NCBI GenBank assembly: GCA_017461445.1
Contig: JAFTXW010000014.1
Coordinates: forward strand, 1 to 64,000
Length of the DNA stretch: 64,000 nucleotides
Direction of reading: 5' to 3'
Source: Oscillospiraceae bacterium
Lineage (GTDB): Bacteria; Bacillota; Clostridia; Oscillospirales; Oscillospiraceae
Positions 1 through 9,494 of the stretch are shown here, one piece after another (position 1 is the stretch's first letter; every line of letters begins with the position of its first letter). The position numbers and the translations under genes are program-made. The notes beneath the pieces are model-generated. The model did not search any database. It was not told the origin of the DNA and worked only from the letters and a program-made list of their open reading frames with translations.

Positions 1-53
1 CGTCGACCTCCAGCGTGACAGGCTGGCGTGCTAACCGACTGCACCACCGGGCC
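1..53 (-). tRNA. tRNA-Asp (GTC), cut by window edge
   Basis: Read on the minus strand this is the 5' part of a tRNA: the acceptor strand begins GGCCCGG, the D-loop arm follows, and the anticodon loop reads CCTGTCACG, giving anticodon GTC (Asp). The T-arm and 3' end lie beyond position 1. It is 7 nt downstream of tRNA-Val and is probably cotranscribed with it. Confidence 0.9.
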
Positions 54-60
54 AAATTGG

Positions 61-136
61 TGGTGGGAACAACAGGGCTCGAACCTGTGACCTCCTGCTT
101 GTAAGGCAGATGCTCTCCCAGCTGAGCTATGCTCCC
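61..136 (-). tRNA. tRNA-Val (TAC)
   Basis: A complete 76-nt cloverleaf on the minus strand. The acceptor GGGAGCA pairs with TGTTCCC, the anticodon stem-loop CTGCCTTACAAGGCAG carries anticodon TAC (Val, codon GTA), the T-loop is GGTTCGAGCC, and the 3' CCA is encoded in the genome. It is the first gene of a two-tRNA unit with tRNA-Asp. Confidence 0.96.
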
Positions 137-174
137 GTTCGCGCTTCGGCGTGCTCACCTCAGCGACGTGGTTT

Positions 175-203
175 ATTATACACAGGAACCTTCGATTTGT
201 CAA
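175..203 (-). promoter_or_regulatory. Consensus SigA promoter for the tRNA-Val/tRNA-Asp unit
   Basis: On the minus strand TTGACA (198-203) and TATAAT (175-180) are separated by exactly 17 nt. Both hexamers match consensus. The promoter is about 40 nt upstream of tRNA-Val. The rest of 137-278, between the tRNA and hslO, is AT-rich and shows no gene. Confidence 0.85.
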
Positions 204-278
204 GAACTTTTTTCAAAATTTCTCGAAAAATATTTTCCTGTATAAATCCCGCTGTTTCCCACCGTTTTCCTGTAAAAA

Positions 279-1157
279 TCAGATTTTCTTCAGAAGCTCG
301 CCAATATCTGCGGGAGTAAACTCATAGACTGCATCACAGAACTGGCATTCCACAGGGAAGGGTTTTCCCTCCTCCATGATCTCGGTCAGCTCCTTGCGGC
401 CCAGGCTGATGAGGGCACTTTCCACTCGCTCCCGGGAGCAGTAGCACTTGTATTCCACCTCCGTGGTTTCCATAAAGACCACGCCCAGTTCGCCGCAGAC
501 CTGGCCCAGGATATCTTCAGGGGTCATCCCCTGCTCCAGCATAGGAGTGACGGCACCGGCACGCCGGATCCCCTGCTCCAAAGCGTCGATGACTTCATCC
601 GGCGCACCGGGCAGCAGCTGCACCAGATAACCACCTGCCACCTTCACGCTCATGTCCCGGTCTACCAGCACACCCAGGGCGCAGGCGGTGGGGGTCTGCT
701 CGCTCTGGGCAAAGTAAGCGGTCACATCGTCGCCGATCTCGCCAGAGACCAGCTCCGTGGAGCCGATGTAGGGCTCCTTCATCTGCAGGTCACGGATGAC
801 AGTCAGGGTGCCGTCGGTGCCCACCGTCGCGCCCACATCCAGCTTTCCGGGATACTTTTCCACCAGAGGCACCTTGGGCTCGGTGACGCAGCCCCGCACA
901 TTGCCCACCGGGTCGGACACCACGGTGATGGTGCCGATGGGGCCGCCCCCCCGGATCTGCAGGGTCATAGAGCCGTTTTCCACCTTCTGCATATTGCCCA
1001 TCATGGAGGCCGCCGTCAGAGCCCGTCCAAAGGCCGCAGTGGCGTTGGGCGTGGTGCCCTGGATTTCCGCTCCCCGCCGCACGATCTCCGTAGAGCGGAT
1101 GGCCACGACCTTCACAAAGCCGTCCATGCTCATACCGCGTACTAAGTAGTCTTTCAT
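279..1157 (-). CDS. hslO: Hsp33 redox-regulated holdase chaperone
   Basis: A 292-residue protein that matches Hsp33 in length and layout. The N-terminal substrate-binding domain is followed by a C-terminal zinc switch with cysteines CYC (about 238-240) and CQFC (about 271-274). In the family these four cysteines hold Zn when reduced; oxidation releases it and activates ATP-independent holdase activity in the cytoplasm. The ATG overlaps the TGA of the upstream methyltransferase gene (ATGA), so the two are translationally coupled. No terminator is clear between it and the tRNA unit, which has its own promoter. Confidence 0.96.
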   Translation of the reverse strand: MKDYLVRGMSMDGFVKVVAIRSTEIVRRGAEIQGTTPNATAAFGRALTAASMMGNMQKVENGSMTLQIRGGGPIGTITVVSDPVGNVRGCVTEPKVPLVEKYPGKLDVGATVGTDGTLTVIRDLQMKEPYIGSTELVSGEIGDDVTAYFAQSEQTPTACALGVLVDRDMSVKVAGGYLVQLLPGAPDEVIDALEQGIRRAGAVTPMLEQGMTPEDILGQVCGELGVVFMETTEVEYKCYCSRERVESALISLGRKELTEIMEEGKPFPVECQFCDAVYEFTPADIGELLKKI

Positions 1158-1903
1158 TTTATTTTTCCCTTTCTCGCTTTGAAATAAATGCGCTGCTCCC
1201 CTTCCCTGGGAGCTTCAAACAGGCGGTCGGCGTAGACCTCGATGTGAGTAAAGCCCGCTGCCTTCAGATATTCTGTCAATTGTGCCTGGGAGTAGGCGTA
1301 TTCCCGGTGCTCCTCGAAGGAACGCTCCCAGACCTCCCCCCTGCGCTGGAACAGATCCATGCCGTAGGAGCAGATATTGGTCTCCCCGTCAAATTCTCCC
1401 CGCCAGACGCAGTACACATCGTCGTCCTCATCCAGGAACACCTGACCGTCCATGGCCCGGAGCTTTTCAGGAGTGTTCACATCGAAGATAAAAATTCCGC
1501 CGGGGTTCAGTACCCGGTAGACCCGCCGGAGGGCTTCTTTGCAGTCGGCGGGGTTCGTGATATAGTCCAGACTGTCCAGGGCGCAGACGGCCAGGTCAAC
1601 GCCCCTGGGGAGCCGCAGTTTCTGGAGTGGCTGGCAGACGAACCGGGGCGGCTCGTCCATGTCCATGACCTTCTCCATAGCCACAGTGAGCATTTCCTCG
1701 GACATATCCACACCGGTGACCCGCAGCCCTTGCCGGGCCAGAATGGCCGTCACAGAGCCTGTCCCGCAGGCCAAGTCTACACAGGTTCGGGGCCGAAGCC
1801 CTTCCCGCTTCAATATCTCATTGTAAAAGGCCACCGTGGCCTCGTAGTCCACATCATTGGTCAGGCGGTCGTAGCTTTCCGCCAGCCCGTGGTATGCGTT
1901 CAT
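1154..1903 (-). CDS. Class I SAM-dependent methyltransferase
   Basis: A 249-residue Rossmann methyltransferase. SAM motif I reads VDLACGTGSV at about residues 42-51, with the acidic motif II (GVDMSEEML) and later motifs (CALDSLDYI, LNPGGIFIFDVN) in order. The N-terminal AESYDRLTNDVDY block is typical of small-molecule methyltransferases of the YqeM-like group in Firmicutes. The start is supported by GGAGGG 6 nt upstream. It is the first gene of a two-gene unit with hslO. The substrate cannot be told from sequence. Confidence 0.88.
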   Translation of the reverse strand: MNAYHGLAESYDRLTNDVDYEATVAFYNEILKREGLRPRTCVDLACGTGSVTAILARQGLRVTGVDMSEEMLTVAMEKVMDMDEPPRFVCQPLQKLRLPRGVDLAVCALDSLDYITNPADCKEALRRVYRVLNPGGIFIFDVNTPEKLRAMDGQVFLDEDDDVYCVWRGEFDGETNICSYGMDLFQRRGEVWERSFEEHREYAYSQAQLTEYLKAAGFTHIEVYADRLFEAPREGEQRIYFKARKGKIK

Positions 1904-1922
1904 AAACTTCCCTCCGGTCGTA

Positions 1923-2019
1923 GAGTTGAAAGTTGTGGTATTGCCTTCGGCAACGATTCAAAAATAGTCGGCAAAGCCGACACCTAAACTTTCCACTTTC
2001 AACTATCAACTTTCAACTC
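1923..2019. repeat. MITE-like intergenic element with 13-bp terminal inverted repeats
   Basis: GAGTTGAAAGTTG at 1923-1935 is the exact reverse complement of CAACTTTCAACTC at 2007-2019. Between them are two small hairpins, TTGCC-TTC-GGCAA and TCGGC-AAA-GCCGA. The roughly 97-bp unit has no coding capacity. It fills the space between the methyltransferase gene and the ftsZ terminator. A related run of TTTCAACT units occurs at 10964-10987. Confidence 0.65.
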
Positions 2020-2023
2020 AAAA

Positions 2024-2053
2024 AGAATCCCGTCCCGGGAGGGACGGGATTCT
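2024..2053 (-). terminator. Rho-independent terminator of the dcw operon after ftsZ
   Basis: A perfect 13-bp stem (2024-2036 with 2041-2053) and a 4-nt loop, followed on the minus strand by CTTTTTG. It lies 6 nt past the ftsZ stop. Confidence 0.9.
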
Positions 2054-2059
2054 GAAAAC

Positions 2060-3178
<1,119 letters not shown>

Positions 3179-3255
3179 AAAACTCTTCCTCCTATGTATC
3201 TTTTCACGGCCGCTTTTTTCTCGCGGCCCCTCAAATTACGCATTCGTACCTCTAC

Positions 3256-3284
3256 ATTCTATCCCGAAAAACGGGATTGGTCAA
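3256..3284 (-). promoter_or_regulatory. SigA promoter of ftsZ
   Basis: TTGACC (3279-3284) and TAGAAT (3256-3261) on the minus strand are 17 nt apart. The spacer is itself palindromic (ATCCCG-TTTTT-CGGGAT). The 5' leader also holds a GGCCGC/GCGGCC hairpin (3208-3228) before the AGGAGG site of ftsZ. The 155-nt gap between ftsQ and ftsZ holds only these signals. Confidence 0.7.
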
Positions 3285-3333
3285 TAGAAAATCTCATGAA
3301 TCGGCAAAATATTTACAATTTGCTTACACTTTT

Positions 3334-4680
3334 TCAGGAGAAGGGGGTGTAGATCACTTCATTCTCAGAGATATCGAAGCTGATATCCAGAACCCCGGAG
3401 TCGAACTCGCTCATTTCCAAAATCACATCGTTCATACAGGCGATCTTGTACTCCATCCGGGAGCTGTCGCCCAGCTCCACCTGGTAGCGGGTGCCGTACC
3501 ACAGGACGATGTCCTCCAGCCGGGTCACATCCACGCTGGCGGCTTCGCCCACAATATCATTGGCTTCCAGGGCCTTCAGGATTTGAAGGGCAGAGGACAG
3601 CCGCAGGGCTCCGGTGATGGCAGCGGGAACATACTCGCCGGACTCGTTGGTCTCGCTAGGCACCTCCTCCATAGCCACCGCCTGTTCGCCGATGGTAGGA
3701 GTCTGGATAGTGACACCGCTGATCTGGGTATGTCTGGAAGCAGACGCATTATCGATCTGCTCCACTACCCGGCCGGAGGAGGTCATCAGGTACCAGATGC
3801 CGTCGTAGGACTTGATGGCATAGGTCACCTCGGCCTCTTCAATGTAAATAATAACCGTATTCGGCAGTTTTATACCGATGCGGGAATTTTCGACATAAGG
3901 CAGCTTTGCCTGAATCTGAGCGTTGGCCTTGGCCCGGCTGAAGGTCAGCAGGCCGTCACCCTCCGCGATGCCGGAGGCTTCCCGGATGGTCCAGGCACTG
4001 TAGGTCTCGGCACCGGCCACGGTGATGGTCTCCACCTTGAAGAAAACGGACATGCCTACGATCATAGCTACCACAATGGCTGTCACCGTCAGCAGGCGAA
4101 CCAGCAGGATATTCCGGTTAAAAACCTCGGGCTGGGTGTAGATCACCGCAGGGGTGTTGTTCCGCTCCGCCTGCTTACGTTTGCGCTCGGCTTCGGCAGC
4201 GCGCTTTTCCTGCCGCTGCTTTGCCTGCTCCGCACGCTGAGCCTTCTTTTCTTCATCGGGCTTGATGCCCGCCATAAATTTCTGGAGGGGATTGTCCTTC
4301 AAGGTGCGCTTCTGGTTGGGATCGGGATTGTTTTTCCGCTGCCGGGCGGCACGCTCCCGGGCCTCCTTCTGCTGCTGGGGTGTCCGCTGAGGGGCACTTT
4401 TCCGGGGACCGGTGCCCTGGGGCGCACTGTAGCGGACGCCTTCCTCCCGCTGCAGCGCAGTACGCTGGCGAGGTTGGCCATTCTGCTGGGAGGCGGTACG
4501 CCGACGGGTCTCCGCACTTTGCTGGGAAGCGGAACGCTGGCGTTGCCGGGTGGTCTGGGTAGGCTGCTCCGCGGGACGCTTCTTCCGGGGCGCGTCAGCA
4601 GCAGCCTGCCTTTCCCCGGCGGAGCGGCTGGGACGCTCCTGCTGCCGGGCCGCTTCCCGATTCTTCTGTGTTGTATCCAT
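3334..4680 (-). CDS. ftsQ: Division protein FtsQ/DivIB with long basic cytoplasmic tail
   Basis: A 448-residue bitopic protein. Residues 1-190 are a very unusual low-complexity cytoplasmic region rich in Gln, Arg, Lys, Ala and Glu. One membrane segment follows (about 191-214), then an extracellular POTRA-type domain (about 215-285) and the FtsQ/DivIB beta domain. In the family it bridges FtsL/FtsB and the septal synthases. Typical homologues have tails of 30-60 residues, so this extension is remarkable. The start is supported by GGAGGAAACAG before the ATG. It lies 23 nt downstream of murG. Confidence 0.88.
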   Translation of the reverse strand: MDTTQKNREAARQQERPSRSAGERQAAADAPRKKRPAEQPTQTTRQRQRSASQQSAETRRRTASQQNGQPRQRTALQREEGVRYSAPQGTGPRKSAPQRTPQQQKEARERAARQRKNNPDPNQKRTLKDNPLQKFMAGIKPDEEKKAQRAEQAKQRQEKRAAEAERKRKQAERNNTPAVIYTQPEVFNRNILLVRLLTVTAIVVAMIVGMSVFFKVETITVAGAETYSAWTIREASGIAEGDGLLTFSRAKANAQIQAKLPYVENSRIGIKLPNTVIIYIEEAEVTYAIKSYDGIWYLMTSSGRVVEQIDNASASRHTQISGVTIQTPTIGEQAVAMEEVPSETNESGEYVPAAITGALRLSSALQILKALEANDIVGEAASVDVTRLEDIVLWYGTRYQVELGDSSRMEYKIACMNDVILEMSEFDSGVLDISFDISENEVIYTPFS

Positions 4681-4703
4681 ATCTGTTTCCTCCTGGAAGG
4701 TGG

Positions 4704-5828
4704 TTATCGTTTGCTGATCTCCTCCACGATATCGCAGATCCGCTCGGTGGAATCCAGCCGGACCATCTCATGCAGGGTCTTTTTCATGTTCACCCGGCGG
4801 GCATCATCTGCCAGCAGGCCGTTGATCTCCGCGAAGATTTTCTCGGGGGTGCAGTCGGTTTCCAGCACCAGCACCGCCGCATCCCGGTCGGACAGGACAC
4901 GGGCGTTTTTCTCCTGATGGTTCGCGGTCACGTTGGGAGAAGGGATCAGAATGCTGGGGATGCCTGCCGCACCGATCTCGTTGCAGGTGGAGGCACCGGC
5001 CCGGCTGATAATCACATCCGCCGCCGCCATGACGGTGGGCATATTATAAATATACTCCCGCATGTCAATACTCTTGGCCGCTTCCAGGTCAACGCCCTTC
5101 TCCTTCACCAGACCGGGCATCCACTCCCAGCCGAAGCTGCCGGTGGCGTGGATGTGCTGGTAAGGGAAGCCTGCCTCCTGCTCCAACGCAAAGAGGCCCG
5201 CCATAGTCTCGTTCATCACTTTCGCACCCAGGCTGCCGAAGGCGGAGACCACCAGAGGACGGCTGTCAAGCCCAAGCTCCTTACGGGCATTCTCCCGCTT
5301 CGTGTAGATGAACTCCCGGCGGACGGGCATACCCACCACTTCCACCTTTTCGGGGTTCTTGTAATGCTTGACGCTTTCCTCGAAGGCCACCAGCACCCGG
5401 GTAGCCTTATTGGCTGCCAGCTTGGTGGTAACGCCCGGGAGGGCGTTGCTTTCATGGACGCAGGTGGGGATGCCCATGGACTGGGCGGCATAGAGAGCCG
5501 GGAAACTGGCATAACCACCGGTGCCGATAACGGCATCGGGCTTAAATTCTTTATAAATCTTCTTGCACGCCCCTACCGCGCTGAGAACGCACTTGACGGC
5601 GTACAGGTTTTTCTTGATCGCCGCCAGGTTTTTGCCCCGGCTGAGGCCGGAGCCGGGCAGGCATTTCAGCTCATAGCCCGCCTGGGGCACCAGCTTTTCC
5701 TCCATGCGGCCCGTCGCGCCGATAAAAAGAATGTTCGCGTCAGGATAACGCTCCTTCATCATATTGGCAACTGCGATGGCAGGGTTGATATGTCCGGCCG
5801 TGCCGCCGCAGGTAAAAATCAAATTCAT
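4704..5828 (-). CDS. murG: UDP-GlcNAc:lipid I N-acetylglucosaminyltransferase MurG
   Basis: A 374-residue GT28 enzyme that converts lipid I to lipid II at the inner face of the membrane. The N-terminal glycine-rich loop CGGTAGH (residues 7-13) and the C-terminal nucleotide-sugar site (SRAGASTCNEIGAAGIPSIL) are intact. The ATG follows GGAGGTTTAACAT. It begins 3 nt after the ftsW stop. Confidence 0.97.
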   Translation of the reverse strand: MNLIFTCGGTAGHINPAIAVANMMKERYPDANILFIGATGRMEEKLVPQAGYELKCLPGSGLSRGKNLAAIKKNLYAVKCVLSAVGACKKIYKEFKPDAVIGTGGYASFPALYAAQSMGIPTCVHESNALPGVTTKLAANKATRVLVAFEESVKHYKNPEKVEVVGMPVRREFIYTKRENARKELGLDSRPLVVSAFGSLGAKVMNETMAGLFALEQEAGFPYQHIHATGSFGWEWMPGLVKEKGVDLEAAKSIDMREYIYNMPTVMAAADVIISRAGASTCNEIGAAGIPSILIPSPNVTANHQEKNARVLSDRDAAVLVLETDCTPEKIFAEINGLLADDARRVNMKKTLHEMVRLDSTERICDIVEEISKR

Positions 5829-5831
5829 ATG

Positions 5832-6989
5832 TTAAACCTCCTGTATTTTTCTCTGGTTCCGTGTTCTCGATATACTCAGTACAATGCCCATCTCCCCCAA
5901 GTTCACCGCCAGGGCCGTACCGCCGTAGGAAAAGAAGGGCAGGGCAATGCCGGTGGAGGGGAGCAGATTGGTGACCACGCACAGGTTCAGGATGGTCTGA
6001 ACTGCGATCAGCGTCACAAGCCCGGCGGCAAGGACGGTGGAGAACCGGTCCCGTGCCCGGAGGGCGATCCAGTAGCCCCGGAGGATGGTAACGGCAAACA
6101 GCATGACGATGCACGCCGCGCCCACAAGGCCCAGTTCCTCACAGATCACCGCGAAGATATAGTCGTTGTACTGAAAAGGCAGATACAGGTATTTCTGCCG
6201 GGATTTTCCATAGCCCAAGCCGAACAGGCCTCCCGAGCCGATGGCATAGAGGGATTGCAGGATCTGATACCCGGTATCGCCCGGGTCCAGCTCCGGATGG
6301 AGCCACGCCGTGACCCGGTCACCGGCATAGCCCATAAAGGTGATGTAAATGACGACGAACACAGCCGCCGCCCCGGCTCCCGCCAGGAGCCACTTGGGGC
6401 TGGTGCCTGCCACGAACATCATCACCACCGCCACCATGCCCATGAGCATGATTGCGGACAGATGCTTTTCCAGTGCCAGCGGCACCAGAATGCCCAGCAG
6501 CGCAAAACCGAAGCCCAGCACGCCGTAGCGGAATTTCTGCGCCCGCTGCCCAAAGCCCCGTGTGAGCCGGGCAAACAGGACGATCATGGTAAATTTCGCG
6601 ATCTCGGAGGGCTGAAATTGAATGCCCGCCAGGTTGATCCACCGCTTCGCGCCGTTGACCTCCTCACCGATGACCAGCACGGAAAGCAGCAGCACGATGC
6701 TGATGCCGTAGAGCGGCCAGGCCGTTCTGTACCAGAACTGTGCGGGAATGCGGCTGAAAATATACATGGCGATCAGGCCAATAACGGCGCAGACTGCCTG
6801 CTTTTGCAGATATTTGGTAGAAATTTCGTACCCGGTGTCGTATTCGCTCTGGGCGTAGCTGGCAGAATAGAGCATCGCCAGTCCCACCACAAGCAGAAGC
6901 AGCACCAGAAACAGAAAGGGATAGTCAACTTTTTCCCCCGCCCAGGGGCGGCGGTCCTCTTTGGCACGCAGAGCACGTTCTGCTGCCAC
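5832..6989 (-). CDS. ftsW: SEDS-family peptidoglycan polymerase FtsW/SpoVE
   Basis: A 385-residue polytopic membrane protein of the SEDS family, the glycosyltransferase partner of class B PBPs. About ten hydrophobic segments are present, with the conserved KRWINLAGIQFQPSEIAK loop and the C-terminal PSTGIALPFFSYGG signature. The start is a GTG preceded by AAGGAG; no better ATG is nearby. It could equally be called SpoVE; its place in the dcw cluster favours the division function. It is separated from mraY by an inverted-repeat element in place of murD. Confidence 0.94.
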   Translation of the reverse strand: MAAERALRAKEDRRPWAGEKVDYPFLFLVLLLLVVGLAMLYSASYAQSEYDTGYEISTKYLQKQAVCAVIGLIAMYIFSRIPAQFWYRTAWPLYGISIVLLLSVLVIGEEVNGAKRWINLAGIQFQPSEIAKFTMIVLFARLTRGFGQRAQKFRYGVLGFGFALLGILVPLALEKHLSAIMLMGMVAVVMMFVAGTSPKWLLAGAGAAAVFVVIYITFMGYAGDRVTAWLHPELDPGDTGYQILQSLYAIGSGGLFGLGYGKSRQKYLYLPFQYNDYIFAVICEELGLVGAACIVMLFAVTILRGYWIALRARDRFSTVLAAGLVTLIAVQTILNLCVVTNLLPSTGIALPFFSYGGTALAVNLGEMGIVLSISRTRNQRKIQEV

Positions 6990-7012
6990 AAGAAACTCCT
7001 TTCAACGCTTCA

Positions 7013-7134
7013 CGTAGGGGCGACCCTTGCGGTCGCCCGGGGGCGGCGCAGCCGACCCGATCTGTTCAGCCGCCTTCGGCGGTGTGATTTTGTATGCACA
7101 AAATCACCGGGCGACCGCAAGGGTCGCCCCTACG
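7013..7134. repeat. Inverted-repeat (MITE/REP-like) element between mraY and ftsW
   Basis: Perfect 28-bp inverted repeats at 7013-7040 and 7107-7134 flank 66 nt. Each arm contains its own hairpin (GCGACC-CTTGC-GGTCGC), and the centre holds two more (CCGCC-TTC-GGCGG at 7070-7082; GATTTTG-TATGCA-CAAAATC at 7085-7104). It has no coding function. The arm resembles GTAGGGGCGACC-type repeats dispersed in many clostridial genomes. It fills nearly the whole ftsW-mraY gap. Confidence 0.85.
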
Positions 7135-7145
7135 CGATCAGTTTA

Positions 7146-8123
7146 TCAAGCGATCAAACCAGCAATACCGAACCAGGCTACCAGGCACATCAGGGCGGAC
7201 ACAGCGGTAAAGACCAGGACGATCTTCACTTCTTTCCAGCCGCACATCTCAAAATGATGGTGGATGGGGGACATTTTGAACAGCCGCTTGCCGTGGGTCA
7301 GCTTGAAATAGCCCACCTGCAAAATGACGGACAGGGTCTCCACGATGTACACGATGCCGACCAGGATTAAAATCAGGGGCATGTCCAGTGCGAAGGCCAG
7401 GCCGCAGATGACGCCGCCCAGGAACAGGGAGCCGGTATCGCCCATAAAGACCTTGGCAGGATGCCAGTTGTAGAACAGATAAGCCACCAGACCGCCTGCC
7501 AGAGACGCAGGCAGCAGGGCCAGGTCATACTTGCCCATGGCTACGGCGGCAGCGGTGAAGAACACCATAACGGGGATGGTAACGGAGCCGCACAGGCCGT
7601 CCACGCCGTCGGTCAGGTTCACCGCGTTGTCACAGCCCACCATAACGAACATGGCAAAGAAAATATACACGATGGGGTGCAGGGTAAAGCTCAGGTCAAC
7701 GAAGGGGATGTACAACTCGGTGGACATGCTGCCGCTCCTGTACATGACATACAGGAAAATGGCGGAAATCATCATCTGGAGCATGGCCTTCTGCAGGGAG
7801 GTCAGGCCCAGATTGCGCTTATACTTGATTTTAGTGAAGTCGTCCAGGAAGCCGATGAAGCCGAAGCTCGATGCCATCACCAGCACGAGGATAGGCGAAA
7901 GGTCCTCCATGGCAAACACATTGAGCAGCATCGCCAGACTGGATGCGAAAATGAACATCAGGCCGCCCATCATGGGGGTGCCAGCCTTATTGTTGTGCCA
8001 GGTGGGGCCCACCTCACGGATGGACTGACCTGCCTTCAGTGCCCGCAGCACCGGCAGCAGAAAATAACCGATAACTGCGGACAGGCCGCAGGAAAGGGCC
8101 GCTGTAAGTAAAACCTTTGTCAT
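7146..8123 (-). CDS. mraY: Phospho-MurNAc-pentapeptide translocase MraY
   Basis: Transfers phospho-MurNAc-pentapeptide to undecaprenyl phosphate, giving lipid I. The 325-residue protein has about ten membrane segments, the catalytic Asp pair (FIGFLDDFTKIKYKRN), the NLTDGVDGL motif and the cytoplasmic MSPIHHHFE loop. I place the start at 8123 and not at the ATG at 8138, because a GGAGG lies inside that longer reading and sits 9 nt before the internal ATG. It is 15 nt after murF. Confidence 0.96.
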   Translation of the reverse strand: MTKVLLTAALSCGLSAVIGYFLLPVLRALKAGQSIREVGPTWHNNKAGTPMMGGLMFIFASSLAMLLNVFAMEDLSPILVLVMASSFGFIGFLDDFTKIKYKRNLGLTSLQKAMLQMMISAIFLYVMYRSGSMSTELYIPFVDLSFTLHPIVYIFFAMFVMVGCDNAVNLTDGVDGLCGSVTIPVMVFFTAAAVAMGKYDLALLPASLAGGLVAYLFYNWHPAKVFMGDTGSLFLGGVICGLAFALDMPLILILVGIVYIVETLSVILQVGYFKLTHGKRLFKMSPIHHHFEMCGWKEVKIVLVFTAVSALMCLVAWFGIAGLIA

Positions 8124-8138
8124 ATGTGGTTCCTCCAT

Positions 8139-9494
8139 TTACTCTTTCTTCAGGAAGCCTTCTAAAATCAGTTCCATGTGCATACCCCGGCTGCCTTTGA
8201 ACAGCATAACGTCCCCGGGCTTTGCCGCCCGCTTCAGTGCCTCGATCAGGGCATCCCGGTCCTCAAAGGCCCGGCTTTTGCTTTCGGGCATACCGCTGGT
8301 GATGGTGCCGTTCAGCACCCGCTTGCCGTTGGGGCCGTAGGCGAACACCATATCCGCCTTCTCTGCGGCAATGCGGCCGATGCGGTAGTGCTCCGCCTGG
8401 GCGCAGTCGCCCAGCTCCAGCATATCACCCAGCACGGCAATGCGCCGTCCCGGCTTGTTGCCCAGCACCGCCAAAGCCGCAGCCATGGATTCAGGACCCG
8501 CGTTATAGCAGTCCTTGATGATGGTATAGCCATCCTGCTGGAAGATCTCCTGACGGCCGGACATATTCTGAAACTGAGCCAAGCTGGTCTGGATCCGCTC
8601 CACGGATACCGCCAGCTTCAATCCCACGGTGATGGCAGCCATGGCATCGTTCACAAAGTGCTCGCCCTCCAGGTGCATCTCCACCGGGAAGCGGAGCCTT
8701 CCCGCCTCTGCCCGGAATTTCAGCCACTCCCCATCCTGCACCACATCGTAAGCCCGGACGGCACAGCCGTCGCTTTGGCCGAAGTAGGTAATCCGCTGGA
8801 GGGGCTCCTCATCCAGATAGCGCAGCAGGATATCATCGCCGTTTAAAAGCAGCATACCCAGGGGGCTCATGCCCTTGACGATCTCCATTTTCGCCTGGCG
8901 AATACCCTTCTGGGTACCCAGGAACTCGATGTGCATGGTTCCGATGTTGATGATTACCGCCACATCGGGCTTCGCGATCTTGGAGAGGTACTCGATCTCG
9001 CCGAAATGATTCATGCCCATTTCCAGCACAGCCACTTCTGTGTCCTCCGGCATGGCAAGAATCGCCATAGGCATGCCGATGTCGTTGTTGTGGTTGGCGG
9101 GGGTCTTGCTGACCTTAAATGTGCTTTCCAGCACGCAGGCGATCATTTCCTTGGTGGTGCTTTTACCCACGGAGCCGGTAATGCCCACCACCTTGCAGCC
9201 AAGGCGGCGGATTTCTTCCCTGGCGATATTGCCCAGGGCCGTCCGGGGATCGTCCACATAGATGGCAGGGTAGTCCCCCACCTTCCGGCTGCACAGCACG
9301 GCGGCTGCACCCTTTTCCATGGCGGCGGGAATAAAGTCGTGACCGTCTCTCGCTCCTTGCAGCACGATGAACAGCTGCCCCGGCTGCAAAACACGGGTAT
9401 CGTTGTTGGCACCCAAGAACTCCACGTCGGCGTATTTTTCGTCCACACGGCCGCCGCACCACTGGGCAGCCTGTTTCAGTGTGATCTTACCCAT
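8139..9494 (-). CDS. murF: UDP-MurNAc-tripeptide:D-Ala-D-Ala ligase MurF
   Basis: A 451-residue ATP-dependent Mur ligase that adds D-Ala-D-Ala. The P-loop GSVGKST is at residues 107-113, followed by the central-domain HNNDIGMP substrate motif and the AVLEMGMN block. The start at 9494 has GAGGAA upstream and overlaps the end of murE by 8 nt. A longer upstream reading lacks a ribosome site and Mur ligase similarity, so I reject it. Confidence 0.97.
   Translation of the reverse strand: MGKITLKQAAQWCGGRVDEKYADVEFLGANNDTRVLQPGQLFIVLQGARDGHDFIPAAMEKGAAAVLCSRKVGDYPAIYVDDPRTALGNIAREEIRRLGCKVVGITGSVGKSTTKEMIACVLESTFKVSKTPANHNNDIGMPMAILAMPEDTEVAVLEMGMNHFGEIEYLSKIAKPDVAVIINIGTMHIEFLGTQKGIRQAKMEIVKGMSPLGMLLLNGDDILLRYLDEEPLQRITYFGQSDGCAVRAYDVVQDGEWLKFRAEAGRLRFPVEMHLEGEHFVNDAMAAITVGLKLAVSVERIQTSLAQFQNMSGRQEIFQQDGYTIIKDCYNAGPESMAAALAVLGNKPGRRIAVLGDMLELGDCAQAEHYRIGRIAAEKADMVFAYGPNGKRVLNGTITSGMPESKSRAFEDRDALIEALKRAAKPGDVMLFKGSRGMHMELILEGFLKKE

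Noticed and set aside
7027..7257. A short plus-strand open frame through the inverted repeat between ftsW and mraY
   Set aside because: Its peptide comes from the repeat arms and antisense mraY; no ribosome site.
4668..7370. A 900-codon open frame on the plus strand across murG and ftsW
   Set aside because: It lies antisense to two clear genes with conserved motifs, is His/Gly-rich, has no ribosome site and runs through the inverted-repeat element; a frame shadow of GC-rich coding DNA.
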